Shown here in pieces: positions 47,353 to 55,169 of a stretch of DNA of 64,000 bases (position 1 is the first letter of the stretch; each line of letters opens with the position of its first letter). The DNA comes from CAIWHR01 sp963717695 (GTDB taxonomy: Bacteria > Pseudomonadota > Gammaproteobacteria > Burkholderiales > Casimicrobiaceae): positions 1,054,001-1,118,000 of the forward strand of contig CAVQWR010000003.1 of NCBI GenBank assembly GCA_963717695.1. Direction: 5' to 3'. The notes below the pieces were generated by a model. It saw nothing but the letters and a program-made list of their open reading frames with translations, was not told where the DNA came from and searched no databases. The position numbers and the translations under genes are program-made.

Positions 47353-48285
47353 TCAGTGGACGAGCAGGATCCAGTACAGGATCAGGCCGACCATTCCCCA
47401 CTTGACCGCGTAGTACGCGATCTCGCTCTTGCGCTTCAGCGCCTTGCCGACGAGCCGCAGCCGATACACGATCTCGAAGATCCGGTTGAGGATGCCGACG
47501 TGATCGCCGACAGCGTTGTCGGTCTGGCTCGCGCGCATCCACGTGAGCTCGACCCAGTGGTTGATCGTTCGCATCACCCGGTTGGTCAGCGGACGCTCGA
47601 TGTCGCAGAACAGGATGAGCCGCGGCTGATCGGTCCTGTTCTCGGCCCAGTGGATGAAGGTCTCGTCGAACACGACGGCCTCGCCGTCGCGCCAGTGGTA
47701 GGGCTCGCCGTCGACGATGATCTGGCACGCCTCCGAGTTGGGCGTCGCGAGCCCGAGGTGATAGCGGAGCGCGCCGGCGAACGGGTCGCGGTGGCGGCCG
47801 ATGTCGCCGCCCGGCGGCAGCAGCGCGAACATCGCGGCGTTGACGGTCGGGATCGACTGCACGAGTGCCACGGTCTTCGGACAGAGCGACAGCGCCGAGG
47901 GCAGCGGCGCGTCGTACCACTTGACGAAGAAGCGCTTCCAGCCGCGGCGATAGAGCGAATTGAAGCCAAGGTCGTTGTAGGAAACGGCGGCGCGGATGTG
48001 GCCGTTGGCAACGAGCGCCAGCCCTTCCTCGCGCAGCGCCTGCCAGTTGTCGGTGAGCTTGGATAGCTCCGGAAACGTGTCGATGCTGACGAACGGCCGG
48101 TTCGGCACCGCTGAGAAGAAGTACATCAGCACGTTGTACGGCGCCACCAGCGTCGAATGGTCGGTCAGCTGGCGCAGCAGCGGATGTCGCACGCGCCCGC
48201 GCAGGTGCACGTACGTCGCCGACGCGACCAGGAGGTAGAACGCGACGAGCTTGGGAGTGAGGAGTACGGCGAGGGTTTCCGTCAT
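47353..48285 (-). CDS. LpxO-like aspartyl/asparaginyl beta-hydroxylase (membrane)
   Basis: This 310-residue Fe(II)/2-oxoglutarate dioxygenase is related to LpxO, which 2-hydroxylates the secondary acyl chain of lipid A. It has an N-terminal membrane helix (LVAFYLLVASATYVHL), the dioxygenase core with the iron-binding pair in GGDIGRHRDPF and the distal His in ETFIHWAENRTDQPRLILFCDIERPL, and a C-terminal helix (WGMVGLILYWILLV). Two terminal helices match Salmonella LpxO architecture. It begins 73 nt after the AcpS–LPLAT gene on the same strand, so it may modify the lipid made by that cluster. Confidence 0.85.
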   Translation of the reverse strand: MTETLAVLLTPKLVAFYLLVASATYVHLRGRVRHPLLRQLTDHSTLVAPYNVLMYFFSAVPNRPFVSIDTFPELSKLTDNWQALREEGLALVANGHIRAAVSYNDLGFNSLYRRGWKRFFVKWYDAPLPSALSLCPKTVALVQSIPTVNAAMFALLPPGGDIGRHRDPFAGALRYHLGLATPNSEACQIIVDGEPYHWRDGEAVVFDETFIHWAENRTDQPRLILFCDIERPLTNRVMRTINHWVELTWMRASQTDNAVGDHVGILNRIFEIVYRLRLVGKALKRKSEIAYYAVKWGMVGLILYWILLVH

Positions 48286-48358
48286 GGCGAGGTGCGGCAG
48301 GCCGGGGAGGCGGTCGCCATGACTGCGATTTTACGCGACGGGTGCGTGATTCGCGGGC

Positions 48359-49603
48359 TCATGTGCGAATTCCGCCACGCTTTCGCGTGGCTGCCACCGT
48401 CTTCCAGCGCCGGTGCACCCAATACCATTGCTCGGGGTGGCGCAGCACCAGCCGCTCGAGCGCCGCGTTGTAGGCGCGTGTATTGCGCCGGATCGCCTCG
48501 TTCGTGTCGGCGTGCTCGATCGGCGCCATCGGTGCCTCGAAGCGCAGCACGTGCCGACCGTCGGGCTCGCGCCAGCTCGACGCCGCCACCACCGGAGCGC
48601 CGGTGGTGAGCGCGATGATTGCGAGGCTCCTGAACGTCCACGCGGGAGCGTCGAAGAAATCGACTTCGATCCCGTCGGGCGGGCGCGCGTGCTGGTCGAA
48701 TGGAAACACGATCATGTCGCCGCGCTCCAGCACTTCGAGCATCGCCTCGAGCGAGCCGCGCTTCCCTAGAACGCCGAAGCCGGCGCGCTCGAAGCGCCTT
48801 GTGACGATCGCGTCGAGCCACTTCGGCTTCACAGCGCGGCGCACGAAGTGAAACCGGCCGCGCACCTCCGGATAGTTGCCGATGCCCGCAATCGTCGCGA
48901 CCTCCCAGTTGCCGAAATGGCCCGTCAGGACGAGTGCGCCCTTGCCCTGCGCCAGTGCCGCGACCAGCAGATCAATGTTCTCGACGCGAACCATCGCGGT
49001 CTTGCGCTCGCGCGACAGCCACCGGAAGCGGAAGAATTCGCCGACGAGCCGTGCGAGGTGCCCGTAGTGCGCCTGGGCGAGGCGCAGGATTTCGGCCTCG
49101 TCGATGCGATCGCCGTAGACGCGGCGCAGGTTCGCGAGCACGACGTCGCGCCGGAACGGAAGCAGGTGATAGAGAAGTGCACCTATCAGCGGGACGCCGG
49201 TGGCGGCCGGCTGCGCGAGCGCCACCGCGGACGCGCGCTCGCGATCGTGCGTGAGTGAAAGCCCGATCGAAGCGATGCGGTAACGGTCGAGCAGCGCACG
49301 CGCATCGGCGGAGAGCTCTACCTGCGGTGCGCCGTAGTTGTCGCGCGCCACCGAGAAATCGGCATCGGCGATCTTCCCGAGCGCGGCCTCGCGGGGAAAG
49401 AGCTTGAGGCAGGCTTCCTTCGCGGCGAAACGGGCGGCGAGGCTGGCGGCGCGCCCCGGACCCGTGCCGCTGTCGGCGAGCTCCCGCGCCGAGAAGAGCT
49501 TCGCGAGATCAACTTCAGGGGTTTCCGCGAGCAGACGTTCGATGCGCGCGATCTCGACGCTGTCGATGCCACAAGCGGCCGGCGGTGGGGCGGCGGCCGC
49601 CAT
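48359..49603 (-). CDS. AcpS–LPLAT fusion: phosphopantetheinyl transferase + lipid A-type acyltransferase
   Basis: The N-terminal region (residues 10–132) is a holo-ACP synthase: GIDSVEIARIERLL with Asp14 and ARFAAKEACLKLF with Glu63, followed by GLSLTHDRERASAVAL. From about 137 it is a LpxL/HtrB-like acyltransferase of about 275 residues: LLYHLLPFRRDVVLANLRRVYG, the catalytic TGHFGNWEVAT (H229, E234), VFPFDQHARPPDG and VLRHPEQWYWVHRRWK. The 414-codon frame has no break, and the join (AQPAATGVPLIGALL) has no start codon, so it reads as a true fusion. An indel removing a stop cannot be excluded in this assembly. It would activate the cluster ACP and use its acyl chain. Confidence 0.85.
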   Translation of the reverse strand: MAAAAPPPAACGIDSVEIARIERLLAETPEVDLAKLFSARELADSGTGPGRAASLAARFAAKEACLKLFPREAALGKIADADFSVARDNYGAPQVELSADARALLDRYRIASIGLSLTHDRERASAVALAQPAATGVPLIGALLYHLLPFRRDVVLANLRRVYGDRIDEAEILRLAQAHYGHLARLVGEFFRFRWLSRERKTAMVRVENIDLLVAALAQGKGALVLTGHFGNWEVATIAGIGNYPEVRGRFHFVRRAVKPKWLDAIVTRRFERAGFGVLGKRGSLEAMLEVLERGDMIVFPFDQHARPPDGIEVDFFDAPAWTFRSLAIIALTTGAPVVAASSWREPDGRHVLRFEAPMAPIEHADTNEAIRRNTRAYNAALERLVLRHPEQWYWVHRRWKTVAATRKRGGIRT

Positions 49604-49615
49604 CGGAAAGGGGAG

Positions 49616-50891
49616 TCAGGCGGCGCGCACGACGAGCGCCGCATCGGTGGCGGCGAAGCCGCGGCAGAGCACCAGCGCGACATTGCTCCGCGCGGGCTGC
49701 GGCGCGGCGGAAACTGCAATGCCTGCGCAATCGGGATCAGGCTTTTGGAGCGTTGCAATCCCCGGAACGCTGCGTCCCGCGAGCGCCGCGAGGGCGAGGG
49801 TCGTCTCGACGATGCCGGCGGCGGCGATCAGGTGCCCGAAGCACCATTTGAATGCAGTGATGGGCGGCGAAGCGGGGCCGAACACGCGCGCGGATGGCCG
49901 CCGCTTCGGATGCATCCGACTGGCGGGTACCGTTGCCGTGCGCGACGATCATCCCGACGTCGGCCGGCGCGATTTCGGCATCCTCGAGCGCCGCGGCGAT
50001 CGCGCGGGCGAGTCCGTCGCCGTCGTCGCGGATGTTGATGAGTCCCTGCGCTTCGCACGCATAGCCGCCACCGAGCACTTCACCCAGCACCGTGGCGTTG
50101 CGCTCGCGCGCGGACGCTTCGGTTTCCAGCATCAGCGCACCCGCCCCTTCGCCGAACACGCTGCCGTCGCGGCGCGCGTCGAACGGCAGCAGCGGACCGC
50201 TGGCGAGGAGCCCGAGCCGCGCGTAGAAGAGCACCATCTGCGGCTCGATCGGCGCGTCGTGGCCCACGGCGAGCGCGCGGTCGGCTTCGCCGTTGCGGAG
50301 CGCCTCTGCGGCCTCGATCACGGCGAGGGATCCGCCGACGCTGTGATTGGTGATGCAGGCGTTCGGGCCTTTCAGTCTGTGCCGGATGCCGATGTGGCCG
50401 AGCACGTTGTTCGGCAGCGTGCGCAGCAGCCACATCGGATTGACCGTGTTGGCGAGCTCGCGACCGAATGTCGGCAGGTCGCCGCGCGCCTCCGTCATCA
50501 GCGGGAAGAAGTCGTACTGGTTCTGGTAGTTGCCCCCGCCCGAGCCGACGTAGACGCCGGTGCGGTCGCTGTAGATAGCGCCGGCGGCCTCGTCGAGCCC
50601 ATCGCGCCACGCGGTGAAGCCCGCGGCGTCGATCGCACGATCCGCGGCGTACAGGCCGACGAGGTCGGTGCGGCGGATGAGCTTGTGCAGCTTGCGGTCG
50701 TCGACCAGCGCGCGCGGATTGAAATCGGGGATCTCGCCGGCGATGGTGCATGGCCATCCGGTGGCGTCCCACTGCTGGATCGGCGCGATGGCGCACCGGC
50801 CCTCGATCGCCGCGGCGAGGATGTCGGCAGGCGTGTTGCCCGCGGCGCAGACGGCGCCGGTGCCGGTGACGAGGACTCTCGGCTTCGCCAT
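49616..50891 (-). CDS. Cys-less ketosynthase, chain-length-factor-like (one frame break)
   Basis: The FabF-fold protein starts MAKPRVLVTGTGAVCAAG. At the nucleophile position it reads ITNHSVGG (His183) instead of TACxSG, so it cannot carry a normal acyl-enzyme. VAHGNGT and KWCFGHLIAAAG keep the two other active-site regions. That pattern is like the chain-length factors of type II PKS and aryl-polyene systems. The frame breaks in a CG run near 49884–49892 and continues from VFGPASPPITAF to the stop at 49616; restored length is about 424. It follows the active ketosynthase by 3 nt, consistent with a heterodimer. Confidence 0.88.
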
Positions 50892-50894
50892 GGC

Positions 50895-52193
50895 TCAGTG
50901 CCCGCCGTCGACTTGCGCCGGGTTGCGCAGCACGATGCTGCTGTTCGATCCACCGAAGCCGAACGAATTCGACATCGCGACGCGGATGTGCCCGTGCCGC
51001 GGCGCGCCGGTGACGAGGTTCACCGGGCAATCCGGATCCTGCTCGACGAGGTTCGCATTGATCGGCATCTCGCCCTTGGCGATCGCGAGCGCGCACACGG
51101 CGACCTCGACCGCGCCGGCCGCGGCGATCAGGTGTCCCATCGTGCTCTTCGTCGAGCTCACGTTGACGCGCGGCAACTCCGGACCGAACACGACCTGCAT
51201 TGCGGCGCTCTCGCTCTTGTCGTTCATCGGCGTCGACGTGCCGTGCGCGTTGAGATAGTCGACTTCCGCCGGCGTCGCCCCGGCGTCCGAGAGCGCTGCG
51301 CGCATCGCCTGGATCGGACCGTCGCCGTCGGGGGGCGAATCGGTGATCCGGTAGCTCGACAGCGAGTTGCCGTCGCCGGCGAGCTCGGCGTAGATGCGGG
51401 CGCCGCGCTCGCGCGCGAGATTCCATTCCTCGAGCACGAGAAACCCCGCGCCCTCGCCCAGCAGAAAGCCGTTGCGCGTGACGTCGAACGGCCGGCTCGC
51501 GCGCTCGGGCGTCGCGTTGTCGGGCGACAGCGCGGACAGGAGGCAGAAGCCGCCGATTCCCACGGGGCTGATCATCGAGTCGAAGCCGCCGGCGAGCACG
51601 CGGTCGACGGCACCGCGGCGTATCAGCTTCATCGCGGTGCCGAGCGCCTGGCCGCCGGACGCACACGCGGTGTGCACCGACGTCGCATAGCCGCGGATGT
51701 CGAAGCGCCGCGTGAGGAGCGCGAGGCCGGCGGTCGCCTGGCTGCGGCAGAACACCAGCGGGTCGTTGGCGGCGGGATCCGCGAGCAGCTTCGTTGCGTC
51801 GAGCTCGCCCGCGGCCGCGCTGAAGTCGTGCGTCGCCGCGAGGTCGACGTATTCGGACGTCATCATGCCGGCGCCGACGGCGCAGCCCCAGCGCGTCGCG
51901 GTCGCCGCCGTCGGGCGGATGCCCGCATCGGCCAGCGCCTGTTCCGCGGCGCTGATCGCGAAGCGGTGCGGGCGCATCGTGAGCTTTGCCTGCCTGCGAT
52001 CGCCGACCACCGCGTCGTCGAAATTCTTGACCTCGGCCGCGATGTGCACCGGAAAGCCGCTCGCGTCGAACAGCGTGATCTCGCGTCCGCCGGACGCGCC
52101 CGTCAGGAGAGCCTGCCAGGTGGTCGCGACGTCGTTGCCGACCGGCGTGACGAGGCCGATGCCGGTGATCGCGACGCGGCGCTTGGCACTCAT
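50895..52193 (-). CDS. Beta-ketoacyl-ACP synthase (FabF-like, active type)
   Basis: The 432-residue KAS II-type enzyme condenses malonyl-ACP with acyl-ACP. The catalytic triad is complete: Cys177 in VHTACASGG, His in YLNAHGTSTPMND, and His in SSTKSTMGHLIAAAG, plus the C-terminal NSFGFGGSNSS. The ATG overlaps the dehydratase stop (ATGA). It is one of two ketosynthases in the cluster and presumably pairs with the Cys-less partner. Confidence 0.94.
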   Translation of the reverse strand: MSAKRRVAITGIGLVTPVGNDVATTWQALLTGASGGREITLFDASGFPVHIAAEVKNFDDAVVGDRRQAKLTMRPHRFAISAAEQALADAGIRPTAATATRWGCAVGAGMMTSEYVDLAATHDFSAAAGELDATKLLADPAANDPLVFCRSQATAGLALLTRRFDIRGYATSVHTACASGGQALGTAMKLIRRGAVDRVLAGGFDSMISPVGIGGFCLLSALSPDNATPERASRPFDVTRNGFLLGEGAGFLVLEEWNLARERGARIYAELAGDGNSLSSYRITDSPPDGDGPIQAMRAALSDAGATPAEVDYLNAHGTSTPMNDKSESAAMQVVFGPELPRVNVSSTKSTMGHLIAAAGAVEVAVCALAIAKGEMPINANLVEQDPDCPVNLVTGAPRHGHIRVAMSNSFGFGGSNSSIVLRNPAQVDGGH

Positions 52194-53029
52194 GGCGCGA
52201 CTCCGGCGGCGACGTCGAGCCGCGCCGTCGCGGCCACCTTGCCGTTCGCGCGCGCGGTGAGCGCAATGCGCGCGCTGCGCTCGTCGATCGGTGTCAGCTC
52301 GGTGGCGAGGTCGAGCACGTCGCCGGGTGCCATGAACGCGCGCACCTTCACGTTGGTCATCCGCGTCGGGTGCACGCCGGTCGCGGCGAAGGCGTCGGCA
52401 CTCCGCGCGAGCCGCATCGCGAGGCCGATCTGGGCGTCGAGCAGCAGCGTCGCGGGGAACACCGGCCGGCGCGGAAAATGATCGGCGAAGAACGGCGCCG
52501 CGGCGGGCACGTGCAGCGTGGCCGTTGCCGATTTCCCCGGGTCGAGCGTGCCGGCGTCGATGCGCGGCGTCACGACGCCGTGAAAGCGGCCCGGTGCGGC
52601 GCCGGCCCCGCAGAGCAGTGCGAGCCGCTCCTGCATTGCAGCCGGAGCGTCGAAATCCTCGACCGGCAGCATCGGCCCGAGGCAGTCGATCAGCTCGATC
52701 AGCAGCACGCCGTCCGCGTGCGCCGTGCCGTGATAGGCGACGGCCTCGTCGTCGCAGCTGTCGATTTCAACCGCGAGGTCGAGCGTCTGCCCCGGCCGCA
52801 CGTTGCGGTGAAAGCGCGTTTCCGTCGCGAGCGCCGCGACGGGCCGGCCGCGAAAGCCGATGTGCGCCATTGCGGTCCAGGCTGCGAGCTGTCCTACCGC
52901 CTCGGCGACGAGGCACGACGGAAACGAGGCAATTCCCGATGGCACCGCGAACTGCGCCTTCGCCCGCTTCCCCGGGATGAACAGGGTGATGCGGTCGACG
53001 AACGAGAACGCGGCGAAGTGATCGGACAT
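52190..53029 (-). CDS. Double-hotdog 3-hydroxyacyl-ACP dehydratase-like protein
   Basis: The 279-residue protein has two hotdog halves. The C-terminal half carries a FabZ-like motif, FFADHFPRRPVFPATLLLDAQ, with the catalytic-type His. The N-terminal half has GIASFPSCLVAEAVGQLAAW, the same fold position without the His. It probably dehydrates 3-hydroxyacyl-ACP made by the cluster reductase. ATG 53029 (MSDHFAAFSFVDRI) follows the ACP gene; the upstream frame extension runs into the ACP and is not coding. The His-less half suggests a pseudo-dimer with one active site. Confidence 0.85.
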   Translation of the reverse strand: MSDHFAAFSFVDRITLFIPGKRAKAQFAVPSGIASFPSCLVAEAVGQLAAWTAMAHIGFRGRPVAALATETRFHRNVRPGQTLDLAVEIDSCDDEAVAYHGTAHADGVLLIELIDCLGPMLPVEDFDAPAAMQERLALLCGAGAAPGRFHGVVTPRIDAGTLDPGKSATATLHVPAAAPFFADHFPRRPVFPATLLLDAQIGLAMRLARSADAFAATGVHPTRMTNVKVRAFMAPGDVLDLATELTPIDERSARIALTARANGKVAATARLDVAAGVAP

Positions 53030-53055
53030 GCGAATCGCGGGGGCGGCGCCTGCGT

Positions 53056-53484
53056 TCAGGCAGCCGCCGGCGTTTCGCGCTGCGCGGCGATCACGAGCTT
53101 GCAGAACGTCACCGGCGTGAAGAGCCGCGGGATGTCCTTGACCTTGAGCGGCGTCTTGAAGCGATCCGCCGGCACCTCGGCCAGGTACGAGCGCAGCTGC
53201 GCGAGGCCCGCGTCGGTGACGATGCCCTTCTGCTCGAAGTCCGCCTCGGAGAGCGCGCCGCGCGCGTTCTCGACGATCTTGCCGCGCGGAATCTTGACCT
53301 TGAACGCGCGCTCGAGACGGAACACGAGGTCGAGGAAGTCGATCGACTCGGCGTCCAAGTCCTCGATCAGCGAGGCCGCGGGCTTCACGTCCTCGACGTC
53401 GCAGCCGAGGGCGTCCGCGACCGTCGCCGCCACCGTCGGATAGACCGCGTCGATTTGTTCCTGGGTAATTTCGGTTTGCGCCAT
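53056..53484 (-). CDS. Acyl carrier protein with C-terminal extension
   Basis: This 142-residue carrier has a phosphopantetheine site LIEDLDAESIDFLDLVF (Ser in D-x-E-S-I), a helical ACP core in residues 1–85, and about 50 extra C-terminal residues (AQLRSYLAEVPADRFKTPLKVKDIP…) not found in housekeeping AcpP. ATG 53484 has GGAG upstream. It lies between the ketoreductase and dehydratase genes and is the likely substrate of the AcpS domain in the same operon. Confidence 0.9.
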   Translation of the reverse strand: MAQTEITQEQIDAVYPTVAATVADALGCDVEDVKPAASLIEDLDAESIDFLDLVFRLERAFKVKIPRGKIVENARGALSEADFEQKGIVTDAGLAQLRSYLAEVPADRFKTPLKVKDIPRLFTPVTFCKLVIAAQRETPAAA

Positions 53485-53489
53485 TTCGT

Positions 53490-54248
53490 TCACTCCATTT
53501 TGAAGCCGCCGTCGACACTCAATACCTGCCCCGTCACGTAATCGGCATAGGCGGAGGCGAGGAACCACACGGCGTAGGCGACTTCCTCCGGCTTGCCGTA
53601 GCGCCGCTGCAGGATGCGTGATTTCACCTCGTCGCCGGACTGCTCGCGCACGTCCTGCGACATCTCGGTCTCGATGACGCCGGGGGCGACGCCATTGACG
53701 TTGATCTTGCGCGGCGCGAGCTCGACCGCGAGCGCCCGCGTGAACGCGTTGATGGCGCCCTTCGACGCCGCGTAGTTCGTCTGCCCGCGGCCACCCTTGT
53801 CGGCGGAGACCGACGACAGGTTGACGATGCGCCCGGAGCGCTTCGAGATCATGTGCGGGACCACCGCGCGCGTCACGTTGAACACGCCGGTGACGTTGGT
53901 CTCCAGCACGTCGCGCACGTCGGCGTCGTCGAAGGCGGCGAGCGGATTGTCGCGGATCACGCCCGCGTTGTTGACGAGGATGTCGATGCGGCCGCGCCGC
54001 TCGATCACGCGCTCGACGGCGGCGCTGCAGGCGGCGGAGTCGCGAATGTCGACCTGCTCGGCCGTCGCCGTGCCGCCGGCCGCCTGCGCGGCGGCAACGA
54101 CCGCGTCGGCGGCTTCGGCGTTGTCGCGATAGAAGAACGTGACGTCCACGCCTTCGCTCGCAAACAGCAGCACGATCGCGCGGCCGATGCCGCGGCTGCC
54201 GCCGGTCACGATGGCCGTCTTGCCCGAGAAGCCCGGATCGATGCGCAT
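53490..54248 (-). CDS. 3-oxoacyl-ACP reductase, FabG-like
   Basis: The 252-residue classical SDR has the NADPH motif TGGSRGIGRA, NNAGVIRDN, catalytic Ser in NLSSVSADKGG and Tyr-x3-Lys in TNYAASKG, then NVNGVAPGVIETEM and the C-terminal VLSVDGGFKME. The frame is open upstream to 54680, but that part overlaps the preceding SDR gene and is not coding; ATG 54248 (MRIDPGFSGKTAIVTGG) is used. It starts 8 nt after the FabL-like gene stop. Confidence 0.93.
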   Translation of the reverse strand: MRIDPGFSGKTAIVTGGSRGIGRAIVLLFASEGVDVTFFYRDNAEAADAVVAAAQAAGGTATAEQVDIRDSAACSAAVERVIERRGRIDILVNNAGVIRDNPLAAFDDADVRDVLETNVTGVFNVTRAVVPHMISKRSGRIVNLSSVSADKGGRGQTNYAASKGAINAFTRALAVELAPRKINVNGVAPGVIETEMSQDVREQSGDEVKSRILQRRYGKPEEVAYAVWFLASAYADYVTGQVLSVDGGFKME

Positions 54249-54256
54249 GCGCTGCG

Positions 54257-55012
54257 TCAGCCCGAGATGGCGAAGCCGCCGTCGACGACCAGCGTGTGGC
54301 CGTTGATCATCTGCGCCTCGGGGAGGCAGAGAAGGTATACGGCGTCCGCAACGTTCGCCGTCGTCAGCACCGGGCCCGCGGGCGTGCGCCGCGCGAAATC
54401 GGCGAGGAGTTCGTCGCGGTTCGGGAAATAGGCAAGCGCATCGGTGTCGACCACGCCCGCGCTCACCACGTTGACGCGGATGCCGCGCGGCCCGAGCTCC
54501 TGCGCGAGTGAGCGCGCCAGCGCTTCCAGCGCCGCCTTCGACGCGCCGACGAAGCCGTAGCCGGGCATCGCGCGCACCGAGCCCAGGCTCGACATCGCGA
54601 TGATCCGGCCGCCGTCCTTCATCAGGGGCAGTGCGCGCTGGGTCAGGAGGTTGAGCGCCAGCGCATTGGTCTCCATGCACCAGCGGAAGTGCTTCAGCGT
54701 CATCTCGACGGTAGGCTTCAGCACGCCGGAGGCCGCGTTGCTGACGACGATGTCGATCCGGTCGAACTCCTTGCCGATCGCGGCGAACATCTCGTCCACG
54801 CTGTCCGGAATGCCCACGGATGCCTGCACCGGCAGGGCTCGTCGGCCGAGCGCGCGGATCTCCGCGCAGACCGTCTGCGCCTCGTCGCCGCTGTTGTAAT
54901 AATTGACCACGACGTCGCAGCCGCCGCGCGCGAGCTTCAGCGCGATGGCGCGGCCGATCCCGCGCGCGGCGCCGGTGATGAGCGCGACCTTTCCGGCAAG
55001 CGGTTCCGCCAT
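54257..55012 (-). CDS. FabL-like enoyl-ACP reductase (SDR)
   Basis: The 251-residue SDR has TGAARGIGRA for NADP(H). Instead of the Tyr-x3-Lys of ketoreductases it has Tyr152-x6-Lys159 (GYGFVGASKAALEAL), the enoyl-reductase spacing. Segments SNAASGVLKP, SSLGSVRAMPGYGFVG, GVVDTDALAYFPNRDELL and RTPAGPV closely follow Bacillus FabL. It probably performs the last reduction of each elongation cycle, so the cluster would make saturated chains. It is the first gene of the lipid operon, about 100 nt from a TATAAT promoter. Confidence 0.85.
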   Translation of the reverse strand: MAEPLAGKVALITGAARGIGRAIALKLARGGCDVVVNYYNSGDEAQTVCAEIRALGRRALPVQASVGIPDSVDEMFAAIGKEFDRIDIVVSNAASGVLKPTVEMTLKHFRWCMETNALALNLLTQRALPLMKDGGRIIAMSSLGSVRAMPGYGFVGASKAALEALARSLAQELGPRGIRVNVVSAGVVDTDALAYFPNRDELLADFARRTPAGPVLTTANVADAVYLLCLPEAQMINGHTLVVDGGFAISG

Positions 55013-55118
55013 GGCTTTACGGGTTCACGTGGATCGAATGGGATCGGGCCGGAGCCCCGGGGGCGGCTCGCGGACATTCCCGCCGGCCGCGCCGGCAAGG
55101 GAGGGCGCGAAAACGGGA

Positions 55119-55124
55119 ATTATA
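55119..55124 (-). promoter_or_regulatory. Candidate -10 (TATAAT) for the fatty-acid-synthase operon
   Basis: GGTATAATTC on the minus strand lies 107 nt upstream of the FabL-like ATG. The same GGTATAATTC string occurs before the ICMT-like gene (59287–59292). The -35 regions are poor. Confidence 0.45.
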
Positions 55125-55169
55125 CCAACCGGGGACCCGTTTACCCCCTTTCCGCGGTTTGCCGGCAAC

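Noticed and set aside
52190..53518. An ACP–dehydratase fusion suggested by one 442-codon frame
   Set aside because: The upstream part is a different frame over the ACP gene and encodes an Arg/Gly-rich string; the ACP has its own good start and stop at 53484 and 53056.
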